DNA of 64,000 nt from Kuschelorhynchus macadamiae (lineage: Eukaryota; Arthropoda; Insecta; Coleoptera; Curculionidae), in assembly GCA_030620095.1 (NCBI GenBank), contig JAUTXW010002386.1, forward strand, positions 310,001 to 374,000, given 5' to 3'. The position numbers and the translations under genes are program-made. Shown here in pieces: positions 28,473-43,200 of this stretch; the first letter of the stretch is position 1; every line of letters starts with the position of its first letter. The notes beneath the pieces are model-generated. The model did no database searches, was not told the DNA's origin, and was given only the letters and a program-made list of their open reading frames with translations.

Positions 28473-31277
28473 ATGGAATGTGCCAGTAGTACCGATTCTT
28501 CTGATTGGGAAGAAGAGTTAGAAGAAGCAGCAGTATGTCTACAAATAATAGAAAATAAAGCAAGTCATAGGGCATTATGGGTACATGAGATTAACCAAAA
28601 GAGGGAATCAAGCGGTGAATTTCATCGACTCGTAAAGGAATTGGAATCTGATCCACACAGATTTCATATGTATTTTAGGATGCAAAAAGAAAATTTTGAC
28701 TTTTTGCACGACTTGATTAAAGAACAAATTTTCAAGAAGGATACCTTTTTCAGAAAAAGTATTAGTACCAGAGAAAGACTAGCTGTATGTTTAAGGTAAA
28801 TATTTATTTATTCATTTATTTTATAAAACATAAAACATAAATAAATTTGGAACACAGTTTGAAAAACTTGTTGAAAATGACAATTAGTGGTACAAACAAC
28901 AAAATAAACAACTATTCTAAAATATGGTAGGAAATAATATACAGGCACTTTAGTGTGGGTTAGGTCTATTAAAAAGAATTTTTATCCAAATACAATGTTG
29001 TCGGACTTTCTGGAGCATTTGAAGAAATAAATATTATGCGAGGTTTTTCTGCCGACACACCTAACTTGTTACTACTATATTAACAGGGGTAGCCGTAGCC
29101 TCAGTATGAAAAGTTTCTTCCTCAGTTTCTTCCATATTATTTATATCACAACTGTCCCTTCGTTCGATATAAACTTCAGATAAATCGTGAGGAGAATGGG
29201 ATGTTTCAGTAGTTGGGGAGCTAGATGGTATATAACTAGAGCTACGATTTTGCTGAATCACTGAGTTGGGGGTAGATTCAGATAAAGGAAAAGCAGTATT
29301 AGTAGACTTTTTCTTTGCATCGCTTATTTCAGCTTGGAAAACAAGATTGCTTATTTGAAGTTTAAGCTGTGCTTGATCAAGGTCTGACAATCTTTTAGCC
29401 GTTTTTGATATGCTCAAGTAAAACAAATCTGATTCGTCATAATCGTTAACATTTTTTGATACAGGCAATAAAATGTTATTATCCCTTTCCTTACATTTTT
29501 GCTGTCTTAATTCCGAATTTTTTTTCATAATTTCTACCATTTGCTGCGCTGGACTTTGCATTTGCTTAACATTTTTTTGTTTTCTTAATTCGTTCAGGCG
29601 TATAGTAGGCTGTTGAATAAATATATCGGTCTGGCCTGAAGAGCCAGGGAGTTCGACGTTTTGTGAGACTTCTACTTCCATTAGATCAGAATTATCTGAG
29701 TCATTTTCATCTTCTTGCGAATTTTCAAGCAAGTGTGGCTCGGAAGCTTCTTGGGAATTCTCTTGAAATTGTGGATCCAACTGTTCCAAATTGGTGTATG
29801 TTCTAAAATTAAAAAAAAAACTTATAATCCTTTCGCATAAATTTTAGATGTGATTGATATAAAGCATCAAGCTTTTAAAAAAATATATTTAATTTTTCAA
29901 AAGTGCTGTGTTTACGTAAGTTTAATTATGTTTTACTTCCCAGTTCAATAGAGTACAAATAAAAACTTTAAAAAAATATTTACTTTTATTTTTTTTGTTA
30001 AAGCAGAAACTGGTAGCCCTCAAAAACCTAAGTTACCTTTAAAAATTGCCATAAGTAACTCTTTTGTGTTAAATAAGATTGACTGGGTAAGTGAAATTCC
30101 AAAGTCGAGACGAGACCAGATATATACTTTTCTATAACTGTTAAAAAAATTTACACTTACTTTCTGTTCTCCAAAAACGGCAATATGAAGGACATTTGGC
30201 TTTCGAATTTCCACGGCACAATTTTTTTGGCTGCTTGGCCACTTTTAGTAGCCCGACGCCTGCTTAGTGCATTTGCGAAACATTTACGTAACTTGTCCCA
30301 TGCTTCTTTTGCCTCGGCAGCTAAAAATTATATTTTGTTTTAGATTTCTGGCGACTGGTAATTCTTTTCGATCTATCGGTTTCAGTTACCGAATGGGTTT
30401 TAGTACGGTTAGAGAAATTGTAAAAGAAGTATGCGAAGCTATTTGGAAGACTTTATCGCCAATAGTAATTCCTAAACCAACAAAAGAGCTCTGGACCAAC
30501 GTAGCTGCAAAGTTTAAACAACTATGGAATTTTCCAAATTGTATCGGAGCCATAGACGGTAAACACGTAAATATACAATGCCCTATTAACAGCGGGTCCA
30601 ATTTTTTTAATTATAAAGGCTGTCATTCGGTGGTGCTTATGGCTATTGTGGATGCCGAATATAAGTTTATATCCGTTGATGTCGGCTCGTATGGCAGAAA
30701 TAGCGACGGAAGTATCTTCGCCAATTCTTCGTTAGGAAAAGCACTATATAACAATACTTTTGATGTACCAGAAAAGGCACCATTAAAAGATAATTCAGAG
30801 CCTCAACCTCACGTAATCGTTGGAGATGAGGCCTTCCCTTTGACTACTTTTTTACTTCGTCCCTATGGAAAACACAGTTTAGCCGGTAACGAATCTAATA
30901 AAATATTTAATTATCGACTCTCTAGGGCTAGAAGAGTTGTAGAAAACGCGTTTGGAATATTAGTTTCACGTTGGAGAGTTTTCAAAAAGCATATGGAAGT
31001 ACAACCAGAAATGGTTGATAAAATAGTGTTAGCGGCGTGCTGCATTCATAATATGCTGTGCACTAAAAATGACATTCAACCTGATACTAACCCTAACCTA
31101 ATACCCAAACCTAATGGGGCATTCCAAAATTTTAACTCGTCAAGAAGAAATTCGACGCAAGTTGCTAATCAGACCCGAGAAGCTTTTAAAGAATACTTCA
31201 TTTCAGACGAAGGGAGCGTACCGTGGCAGACTGAAGTCGTGCGTGCAGGAAGAATTCATCATGAGGAGCAATTATAA
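28473..31277 (+). CDS. HARBI1-like: HARBI1-type DDE transposase/nuclease, two exons, intact (418 aa)
   Basis: Exon 1 runs from the ATG at 28473 (MECASSTDSSDWEEE) to 28795, where TTAAG|GTAAAT is a donor. Exon 2 starts at 30344 after TTTTGTTTTAG, and the junction restores the family signature LRFLATGNSF. The DDE_Tnp_4 domain follows: GAIDGKHVNIQCP (first Asp), DVGSYGRNSDG, VGDEAFPL (second Asp) and RARRVVENAFG (Glu). The frame across both exons is 1,257 nt with no stop. The enzyme cuts and joins DNA at TWA sites together with a Myb/MADF-type partner. The 1.55-kb intron (28796-30343) contains exons 2 and 3 of that partner on the opposite strand. Confidence 0.92.
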
Positions 31278-34200
31278 TACAGGATTTTACCTTCAATATT
31301 TGCATTTGAAGTTATTTTGTTTGTAAAATAAAATCGTTGCATTACAAAAATAATTTATAATAAATCGTTTTAAAAACATATCCCTATGTACAGGGTGTCC
31401 CACGGTGGATGACGATAAACCGTTGGCAACATCGCTATTTTAAATACAACATCCTATAATTATAATTGCATTTTTAAATTTATGTAACATACTCTATACC
31501 TAAATTGAACAGATTGTGAGAATTCGACTGTCGAAAAATGGAAATTTGATACTTTGAACTGCGTTAATAGCTTAATAGAAGAAGTTAGAGCAAAGCGGTT
31601 TGCACTTTTCTATCTTAGTTTTTGAAGATCTATTCAATGACAGTTGGATTTTATCGAAAAGAAAACAGAAAGTTACTTTTTAATTTTTTTAGAGCTACTT
31701 TAAAAAATTTAAAATTTCACGATAAAGTTGAAACTAAAACTAAAATCTTCTCAGCAAATCCTTTCATTTGATACCCATATCATGGGATTGTATAAAACAT
31801 ATGTAATCCGCGATCTTGGGCAGTCCGCGATATTGGATTTAAAGTTTAATTACGTCACTTGATTTTTTATACTCTCAGTAAAGCCTTTCATTTGATACCC
31901 ATATCATGGGAGTGCATAAAAAATAACTAGTCCGCCATCTTGGGCGGTCCGCCATATTGGATTTAGAATGAAGTCACTTAGCTAAAGTCTAAGCTAAGTT
32001 GTCTTGCAAACTAAACGTGAATGCAAAATTTCAGCTCAATCGGTTAAGGATAACTCCTTTAAAATACAGTCGCAAGATTGACCCGAACAAACATACATAC
32101 ATACAAAAAATTAGAATGATTGGTTATTTAGTTCTCCATAAACGTCTAATATGCCATCTACCGTGGGATATCCTGTATTTGCATCCTCTATACAGGGTGT
32201 ATAACATTTTCAAATTTATGTATAATTATTTAGTTTATAGTAACAGTGAGGCAATTACTAAATTTGGCTAGTTATATAGTTACTGATTTTTACACAGTGT
32301 TCTAACACCATCCTGTCGTATAACTCTACGAGTTGGATTTTTCCAAATTTACATATCATACACTTTATAAAAGAAAGTTAATAAAATCTTTATTAATAGG
32401 GTGTTACTATTGAAAGTGACATAGTTTGAATCTATAATCAGTTTTAGTTCATAAGATACCGGCCTTCTTTATTAATGAAAATAACAATTTTTTCATTTAC
32501 AATAAAATATTCTGTTTTTTTGGTTTCTTCTTTCAGTCCATTTCACTCACATGAATTATGATAAACATATTTACTCTCTTCTTTCTTGTAAATATCAATT
32601 TAAGACTTTGAGAACACTCGAACTATTAGAAAGTTTCAGTTGACATAACTTTTTGTTTTCATCTCTCCAAGCTGCCTTTCTTTATGTTTGCTTGGTATGG
32701 AATGTTAAACAGACATTTTGCTTATGGTTTTTCATTATTTTAAGCCCATTAGTAATCTGAAACAAAATTGAACATTATAACTTTGCAGTTAAATATAACC
32801 TTTAAAATATCAAGACTTTTATGTAAATTACATTTTACATACCTCAATATGTTTTATTCATAATTCATTGGATTACATTTTGTAAAGTATTTTCAACTTC
32901 TCTAAATTAAGACAAAAGAAATTTGTTTTTGCTTTGTTTATAAATATTCGGAATTTGCCTGCCTTTCTCTTCTGTCACTATGGTTTCATTAGTTTCTTAT
33001 TTTTCGGCATCCAGCCAGCTTTGACAGTGTCTGATTTTTCATTTAAGTCATAATTTTGGTTCTGCTCAGGAGCAATTCGCCAGCTGTATTCGGGGACACC
33101 GAATGTTATCGGGTTCTTACTCCCTTCTACTAGTGGCGCCAGCAGTGAACTCCACTGTAAATATTATTTTATTTTATGGCATTAGGTTGGCATAAGTCTG
33201 AAGTGAGGAAGAATGATGGAGGGGAATGTCAAACTTCTTTGAATTTTCTGGAACTGATTTTCTCGTCCCTTTCTATTGGCTCTCCTTAGAGGTGCAACAT
33301 GTGTCCGGCTTTATAAAAGTGCCTTAATGGACCAATTTTTTAAGTACTGAGAGTATGCCATAAATAATTATTTTAAAGTGCAGTGCTGTTGAAAGTCTAA
33401 GGCCTATTTATGGACATCATCTGGCCATAAATTTTTGTCCCATTTTGTTTGGTTCCACATTTGATCAACCACGTGGTAAGTCGATTTTCAAATTAGTTTC
33501 CTACTGTGAGCTAATTCGCAATTATCTTTTATAAACAGAATGGCGTCCTGAATTTTGTTTTTGGCTGTCGATCCTCGAAAAGCCTTTCTAGATGTCTGGA
33601 AATTCCCTTTATTGGTGACCGTTGACGTCGAAGGAGCCCTCTAGATGACTAGAGGTAAGGCAATGTCTTTGAATAGTTGTGTTGTAAATAACTTGTTTTT
33701 GCACATTCCATGTCGATTTTATTTTAAGACAAACAATTGTTTGTAGGGTTTCAGGTTAAGAATTCAAGTTTATGGTGTAATTTTTGGGGTACATAAACCA
33801 AGAGTTCTACAATGGTTTTGGAGTTCCTTCCTGTAAGAGTATAAGGAATTAATTCTTAGTTTTTATGTTTATGAATTTTATATAAGGTAGCAGAAAGGAA
33901 GTAAGTAACCTATTTTTTGTAAAACAGCCTTGGCGAAACACTTTATATTTTTATAACTTTTTTCCTTGCGGCAGTGTAAGAGAAAATTCATGAATTTTTG
34001 ATTCCCTGTGCGCTATTTAATTTAATCTTCATATATTCATATTTGCGACATGACATTTCGCCAGATGTTCATAGGTTGATGATATAATGGTAATAACGTT
34101 CTATCACATTTCATATATTTGATATATTTTATATATTTTACATTTTCTTGATTTATTTTTTTATATCTTCATGTTAATTGAATATTTGAATGTAAGCTTC

Positions 34201-37200
34201 ACATGTCAAACATTATTTTATAAAACAACTTTTTTAAAAAAAAAAAACAAAAGATCAAGGTGATCATTAGAATTTGACAGTCTGCACTTTATATAGTGTT
34301 TTATTGAAAAGCCCTCCAAATCTTTATTTTGTCTGCATTTAAATATCAATATAGATTTCTTCCTAATTGAGTCACAGTCAATTAGGTGGCGCCCATTTTA
34401 ATTTCGAAAGGTGTACACGAGAACCTGCAACCTACAGCTCTCCGAAAAGATGACTGGCTGCTGTTCGCATGTATTGGTAAGTTCATAGGGACTTTACGCC
34501 ATACAAAAGTTGCGCCCAACGTGTCAGGCTCGAGTACACATATTTCTTTTCATGAAAATTGGAGTGGTGGCTCAATAAATTTTTGTTATTACCATATCAA
34601 CTGAATTACTTACAGATATTTTGTTTATTATTTCATGTTCATTTAAACTGGTTTTTGACTCTAAAAATATTTATCCGAACTATATTTAAGTGTGGTTTTG
34701 ATCTAAATTATCTTGAATTTTTAAAGGGACAGATTCAGATTAGGGTTAATACAGTATAGCTTTTGGTCAGATAATGATATTTGTTTTATGCTATAGCTTG
34801 CATAATTAGGATTAATCTCTGACAAAATTTGGCATTTATTTTGATATCTGACTATATTTTAGAAAACTATTTTTGTTAAAGTGTAAGGGCAAAATTTTTA
34901 TTACATTGTCAATGAGATTTCTTATATTGGTTGGATATACTTTGGATATCTTATTCTTGACAACATTTAAATTATCTATTGAAGACAATAAACTACTGGT
35001 TTCGTTTTTTTTAATATTTATCAGGATAAAATAATTTAAGTATCAGTTAACGCATACTGGATAGTGAAGAGGTCTTATATTTTGAATAATTTTCGTGAAG
35101 TTTGAGCTCACTTTTGGCTTTGTTTAATAACATAAACTTTCTTGTATTATCAGTCAAACCTTTCAAATATCTTTTTAAGTTCCATTTAAGTTTCTTATAA
35201 CCTATTTAGCCATGGAAGAATCATATAAACCTAATCATCTTCTAGATTTTGAGTTAGATTATGAACTTAAAATTAGATTAGTTGTCACACCACGAAATGT
35301 AGCTGATAAAAGAAAAATGTTAACTACTTTACTTCATAAAGAAAGAGAATCAAAGAAAAGTCAAATATCAAATCTTATAGTTGAAACCTTAGATTTTGAG
35401 TTAGAAAAAAGTGAAATAGATAAATCTATTAAGTCAATTTCAGACATTATTTCAGATTTTGAAGGAAGTGCTCAAGATTCAGTATTTTTACGTATGACAT
35501 CTCGCTTGATTCATGTTTCAAATAGAGTGCGTAGGTTACATGTATCTGGTAGTGACCAAGATCTCTTTAAGCAAGAATCTTTTGCAACGTGTCTTGCTCT
35601 AGAAGCAGACCTATATGATAAAATTAGTAAAGACCCAGATCCAAGTCAACCTAGTACTTCTAGTTCGCCTCAACAACCAATTATTCATATTCCACCACCT
35701 ATTGTTAACTGTTCTGGTAATATTCCTGCCATTGGAGATTGGCAAGTAAAATTTAATGGAGATGGTAAAAATCTATATAACTTTTTAGAGCGTATTACAG
35801 AATTAGCACAATCTCGTAAAGTTGAGGATAAAGACTTATTCAATTCTGCCGCTGAACTTTTTATAGGGGATGCCTTTATTTGGTATAAAAGTATTAAATG
35901 TTCTGTTGATAGTTGGCAGTCATTAGTTTCTCGTTTAAAGAAAGACTTTCTTCATTCAGATGTTGAGGATGACCTTTGGGAGCAAATTAAACATAGGAAA
36001 CAGAAACCTACAGAGTCTGTAGCTGTTTATGTTGCACACATGCAAATTTTATTTTCTCGCTTGTCACACCCTCCAGCAGAAGTAACTCGAATTAAGCATA
36101 TTAGAAAAAATCTTTTATCTGATTACATAACTCCTTTAGCTTTGGCTGAAATTAATAGTGTGAATGATTTGTTGACACTTTGTCGGAAATTAGAAGAGGC
36201 TAATTATTTAAAAAATAAAAATCATTCAGTAAATCAAATAAATAATTTTGAGATTGGAGAATCATCTAACAGTAGTACATATATACCCCATTCTAATTAC
36301 CATAATAAAAATTCAATTTATAATCCTAATAGATTTAATAAACATTTTAATAACCACAAGGGAAGCAATGTTTCAGACAATAAAAATAATCATTTTACTA
36401 AGTTTTCAAATAAAAATTTTAAAGGTAAAAAATATGGGAATAGTTCTAATTTCAATAAACCGGCAGATAGTAGTAGTAATGCCTCAGTCAGTAGTAATTG
36501 TGGCCCTAGTAAGTCTAGCGATACAAATATTTCCAAAAATCAAAATAAAATTACTTGCTGGAATTGTGACATGCCGAATCATTTTTATGATAGTTGTACT
36601 TTAAAACGTAAAATATTTTGTTTTAAGTGTGGTTTGAAAAATGTTAAAACTAATACTTGCCCAAATTGTTCAAAAAACTAAATCAAGTGCAACAGAGAGG
36701 CAGTTGCACCATGTCAGATAAAAAGTCCTCACTTTGTATACAATTTTCTCGTAATAGTACTCAGTGGAAGAAGTGGCTCAAATTTGTTTCAGATTTTTAT
36801 AAAACTTATCCTAAAAATGAATTGTCTCCACTTTTTATAAAAAAACCTTTAGATAACCGCCCTTATATTTCTGTTAAGTTATTTGATCAAGATATTACCG
36901 TTTTACTTGATTCAGGTGCCACAGCCTCAGTTGTAGGTCTAAAAGGCTTAGACATGTTGGAAAATTTTAATTTAAATGTCTACCCCACAAATGTAAAAAA
37001 TATTAGTACTGCTGATGGAACACAACAAGTTGTTAAGGGCTTAGTTGATCTACCAATTGTGGTTGGTAACATTTGTCAGGTCATTACAGCTCTTGTAGTT
37101 CCTTCACTACCCCATAATTTTATTTTTGGATGCGACTTTGCAAATCAGTTTAAAATTTCTGTTGATTTTAGAAATGATTCATGGCAAATTGAAAGTAATC

Positions 37201-40200
37201 TAGTTTCTGAGATTAAAACTACTGATCATTTTTCAAGTAGTAAATTTAACCCATTATGCACTTTAGATAGTCTCACTAGTTTAGAAAGGTCTCAAGCCGA
37301 AAAAGTGATTTCTTCTTTTGGTGAAATTGATAGCGAAGAACGTCTTGGTAGAACAAATAAACTAACTTTAACTATTGATACAGGTGATGCTAAACCATTT
37401 CATAAAAAACCTTATCCTATGTCACCATATATGTCACAAATTTTAAATAAAGAAATAGATGAGATGTTAAAGTTAGGTGTGATAGAACCTTCACACAGTC
37501 CTTGGTCATCTCCAGTTCTTCTAGTTAAAAAATCTAATGGTGAATATAGATTTTGTGTAGACCTACGTGGCGTCAATGAACTAACTCGTTTTGATAGTTA
37601 TTGTCTTCCTAGTATAGATAGAATTTTAAATTCCCTGCGTAATGCCAAATACATTTCTTCAATAGATCTTCGCAAAGCTTTTTGGCAAATACCTCTAGAT
37701 GATGAGTCAAAGGACAAAACTTCAATATCGTAGGACGTGGTTCTTTTAGATTTTGTGTTGTGCCCTTCGGACTGTGTAATGCTGCACAGATGCAACAACG
37801 CTTAGTTGATGCAATATTTGGTCCTCAATTTGAACCTTTTGTCTTTACCTATTTGGATGATATTTTGGTTTGTAGTCCTGATTTTGAACATCATACAAAG
37901 CTTTTAGCAGAGATTAGGGATAAATTAAAAGAAGCTAACCTTACTGTTAATTTGGAAAAGTGTGAGTTCTTCAAAACTTCTCTTAAGTTTTTGGGTTATA
38001 TAGTAGGATCTAACAGCTTGCGTACTGATCCCGAGAAGGTGTCAGCAATGGTAAATTATCCTCGTCCAAAGACTGCCACAGAGGTCAAGAGATTTATTGG
38101 CCTATGTTCCTGGTACAGGCGTTTCATAAAGGATTTTTCTACTTTAGTATCCCCAATTAATGATTTGTTAAAGGGACGTAGGAAATCCCAGCCTATTACT
38201 TGGACAGATGCTGCCGAAACTTCTTTTATAAAGATCAAAAAGTTATTGATTTCAGCTCCAATCTTGACCCAACCAGATTTTTCACAACCTTTTGTTATTC
38301 AGTCTGATGCTAGTAATACTGGTTTAGGAGGATGTCTTACTCAAGAAATTGATGGCGAAGAACATGTCATAGCTTATGCTAGTAGATCACTTTCCAGGGC
38401 AGAGAGAAATTATTCAGTTGTAGAAAGAGAATGTCTTGCTGTAATATTTTGTATAGAGAAATTTAGAATGTGGATTGAGGGAGCACCTAAATTTATAGTC
38501 ATTACTGACTGTTATTCTCTACTTTGGCTTAACAACCTCAAGAATCCCACAGGAAAGTTAGCCCGTTGGTCAGTTAGACTCAGACAACATAATTTTGATC
38601 TTGTCCATAGGAAAGGTGTGGATAATGTTATATCAGATGCCCTTTCTCGTATCCATTCTAATATGGAAGATAATGAAGTTAATAGTTTGCCATGTATTTC
38701 TGTTTTGAACCCTTTTAGTGTTGATACTGATCGTATTGATCCCTGGTATAATAACCTTGCCTATGCCTATGAATTCTAATCTTCCAGAATGGAAACTGGT
38801 AGTTCCATCACCTCAAGTGAATGAAGTCATTGAGCATTGTCACTCTCCACCAACTTCAGGACATTTTGGCTTTTACAAAACCCTAAATCGGATTCAGGAA
38901 TTTTATTTTTGGCCTCAAATGCGGCGTCATGTTTTAAAATTTGTAAAATCCTGTTTAGTTTGTGGATCACAAAAGGCTCCAAATACTGCTCGCATGGGTC
39001 TAATGGGTAGACAGAAAGAGGTTAATCTTCCTTTTGAATGCATAGCTATTGATCTTATGGGTCCCTTTCCTAGATCAAAGAAAGGACATAAATGGCTACT
39101 AGTAGTAGAAGATTGGTTTTCTAAATACACTCTTTTATATCCATTGCGAACCTCTAAATCTCATCAAATAGAAAACATTTTAGAAAATCAAATTTTGTTA
39201 GTTTTTGGATGTCCACAAATTATTATATGTGACAATGGTTCTCAGTTTATTTCAAAAACTTTTAAAAGTCTCTGTAAGAAGTATGAAATTAAAATTTGGT
39301 ATAATGCTCTTTATTCAGCTCAGTGTAATTTTGTTGAAAGGAATAATAGAACAGTAGGTACTGCCATTAGGAGTTATGTTACTGAACATAATCAGTGGGA
39401 CATAGAGTTACCAAAAATTCAACAAGCTATTAACACTTCTAAGCATGAAGTTACTCAGTTTACACCAGCTTTTCTTGTTTTTGGTAGACACCCACCATTA
39501 TCAGGCAAATTTTATTCAGATCATAACGAACAACGTAAAGATTTTGTAATAACTCCTGGTGACAGGGATACTTATGCTTCGAACCTTCAGAATCTCAGAG
39601 ATATTTTTATTGATGTTAGGAAGAGAATTTATTTAGCTCATGAGCGTAACTCTAAAGCATACAATCTTAGAAAGAGGGATTTTTCTTTTAATGTTGGAGA
39701 TTATGTGTGGCATAGAAACAAAATATTGTCAAGTGCAGCTGATCAGTTTAGTGCAAAGTTAGCTCCAAAATATATTCTTTGTGTAGTACATAAAAAGATT
39801 TCAAAGTTAGTTTATGAATTAAAAAATATAGATGGTTCAAAAGCCGGAAAATGGCATATTAAAGATCTTAAAGTTTATACTGGGGTAGACATAGATTCAT
39901 CTAGTTCTGTTTCTGACAATTCTGATTAAGTATTTATTTTATTGAGATTAAGGACCTAAATTGTTCATTAGATTTGTAGAGCTTTTCCTTATGTCTCAAT
40001 AATTTTGTTTTTGAATCTCTTAGTATTTTTTATTTAGAGCTGTGAAAGCATATTTTGGATTTGTCCATTTTTGAGTTTGTCGAGTATTGAAGTATATATG
40101 GTTGCTAATGGCCTACGCACCATATAATGTTTTGAGTTTTTTAGAGAATTTGGCACAATGCATTTTCAACATTAGAGTTTGAGAAACATTGTATGTAAGT

Positions 40201-43200
40201 GTCTGATCAACACTTCCATATTTTCATGATATTGACTTATATTGTTTTGATAAAGGTATACCGGTATACAATATTATAGAGTTGTATATATTACTGTAAG
40301 ATAATGTCAGTAACTGATTTATTCATTTTTCTTGTTTTGCTTTTGGGTTGTATTTTGATAAATGCCCAAGTGAAATTTGGGAAGGTGCTAAGTTGCATAG
40401 ATTGCGAGCTCCTTTCTTATATCGATACAGTACCTCTGTATATTATTTTCAGTTACATTTTGCCTAAACTATCCTAATATAGGAAAGTTATTTTGTATTA
40501 TTGAGTCGTAGCTCGAATTTTAGTGTCATTTGTTTAGAGGGCAATGGCATAAGATTTGGTTTAGGATAGTATAATAAGTTTGTTTTAGGATTGCCTGTCC
40601 CAAACAAATTTGTGTTTATGTTTTATATAAAACATATTGCAGTTCAGAATGACTCTTGGCTTGAATTACTTTTATTGGATTATGTAACTCGAGAGTCGAA
40701 ACCTATTTTTGTCGATAACCTGACTATTAAGTGTCTAGGATATCCTCATTTGTCCCTATGAGACAATTGTGTCAGTCTGACATTAATTACATTTGAATGT
40801 AAACTGTGATTTTTGGCTTCTGAGTTGTTTGGTATCGATTTATACTTATAGTGACATTTACCTATTATGACTTTTACTGATTGTGTCCTTACTGATTTTG
40901 ACTCCTTTTACTAAGGCGAGTGATACACGAAGCTATCAAACCAAAAATTATCTCAGAAGACCTTTTATCCAAAAATTACTGATATTTAGTATAATTTATG
41001 ATCATTTGATTTTAATAGGATCATAAGAGTTATTTTTTATTTTTAGTGCACAGACTTTAAGCTCTGTTTAAATAGCCTATCAAGATAGTCTATTTTTTTT
41101 TCGGAGGGGGGTAGTATAACATTTTCAAATTTATGTATAATTATTTAGTTTATAGTAACAGTGAGGCAATTACTAAATTTGGCTAGTTATATAGTTAATG
41201 ATTTTTACACAGTGTTCTAACACCATCCTGTCGTATAACTCTACGAGTTGGATTTTTCCAAATTTACATATCATACACTTTATAAAAGAAAGTTAATAAA
41301 ATCTTTATTAATAGGGTGTTACTATCGAAAGTGACATAGTTTGAATCTATAATCAGTTTTAGTTCATAAGATACCGGCCTTCTTTATTAATGAAAATAAC
41401 AATTTTTTCATTTACAATAAAATATTCTGTTTTTTTGGTTTCTTCTTTCAGTCCATTTCACTCACATGAATTATGATAAACATATTTACTCTCTTCTTTC
41501 TTGTAAATATCAATTTAAGACTTTGAGAACACTCGAACTATTAGAAAGTTTCAGTTGACATAACTTTTTGTTTTCATCTCTCCAAGCTGCCTTTCTTTAT
41601 GTTTGCTTGGTATGGAATGTTAAACAGACATTTTGCTTATGGTTTTTCATTATTTTAAGCCCATTAGTAATCTGAAACAAAATTGAACATTATAACTTTG
41701 CAGTTAAATATAACCTTTAAAATATCAAGACTTTTATGTAAATTACATTTTACATACCTCAATATGTTTTATTCATAATTCATTGGATTACATTTTGTAA
41801 AGTATTTTCAACTTCTCTAAATTAAGACAAAAGAAATTTGTTTTTGCTTTGTTTATAAATATTCGGAATTTGCCTGCCTTTCTCTTCTGTCACTATGGTT
41901 TCATTAGTTTCTTATTTTTCGGCATCCAGCCAGCTTTGACAGTGTCTGATTTTTCATTTAAGTCATAATTTTGGTTCTGCTCAGGAGCAATTCGCCAGCT
42001 GTATTCGGGGACACCGAATGTTATCGGGTTCTTACTCCCTTCTACTAGTGGCGCCAGCAGTGAACTCCACTGTAAATATTATTTTATTTTATGGCATTAG
42101 GTTGGCATAAGTCTGAAGTGAGGAAGAATGATGGAGGGGAATGTCAAACTTCTTTGAATTTTCTGGAACTGATTTTCTCGTCCCTTTCTATTGGCTCTCC
42201 TTAGAGGTGCAACATGTGTCCGGCTTTATAAAAGTGCCTTAATGGACCAATTTTTTAAGTACTGAGAGTATGCCATAAATAATTATTTTAAAGTTCAGTG
42301 CTGTTGAAAGTCTAAGGCCTATTTATGGACATCATCTGGCCATAAATTTTGGTCCCATTTTGTTTGGTTCCACATTTGATCAACCACGTGGTAAGTCGAT
42401 TTTCAAATTAGTTTCCTACTGTGAGCTAATTCGCAATTATCTTTTATAAACAGAATGGCGTCCTGAATTTTGTTTTTGGCTGTCGATCCTCGAAAAGCCT
42501 TTCTAGATGTCTGGAAATTCCCTTTATTGGTGACCGTTGACGTCGAAGGAGCCCTCTAGATGACTAGAGGTAAGGCAATGTCTTTGAATAGTTGTGTTGT
42601 AAATAACTTGTTTTTGCACATTCCATATCGATTTTATTTTAAGACAAACAATTGTTTGTAGGGTTTCAGGTTAAGAATTCAAGTTTATGGTGTAATTTTT
42701 GGGGTACATAAACCAAGAGTTCTACAATGGTTTTGGAGTTCCTTCCTGTAAGAGTATAAGGAATTAATTCTTAGTTTTTATGTTTATGAATTTTATATAA
42801 GGTAGCAGAAAGGAAGTAAGTAACCTATTTTTTGTAAAACAGCCTTGGCGAAACACTTTATATTTTTATAACTTTTTTCCTTGCGGCAGTGTAAGAGAAA
42901 ATTTATGAATTTTTGACTCCCTGTGCGCTATTTAATTTAATCTTCATATATTCATATTTGCGACATGACATTTCGCCAGATGTTCATAGGTTGATGATAT
43001 AATGGTAATAACGTTCTATCACATTTCATATATTTGATATATTTTATATATTTTACATTTTCTTGATTTATTTTTTTATATCTTCATGTTAATTGAATAT
43101 TTGAATGTAAGCTTCACATGTCAAACATTATTTTATAAAACAACTTTTAAAAAAAAAAAAACAAAAGATCAAGGTGATCATTAAAATTTGACAGTCTGCA

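Noticed and set aside
34386..34759. Short frames across the 5' LTR end and leader
   Set aside because: They span the LTR border and primer site, lack similarity, and the corresponding 3' LTR copy does not maintain them.
39930..41092. An env gene in the gypsy element
   Set aside because: All frames between integrase and polypurine tract are short.
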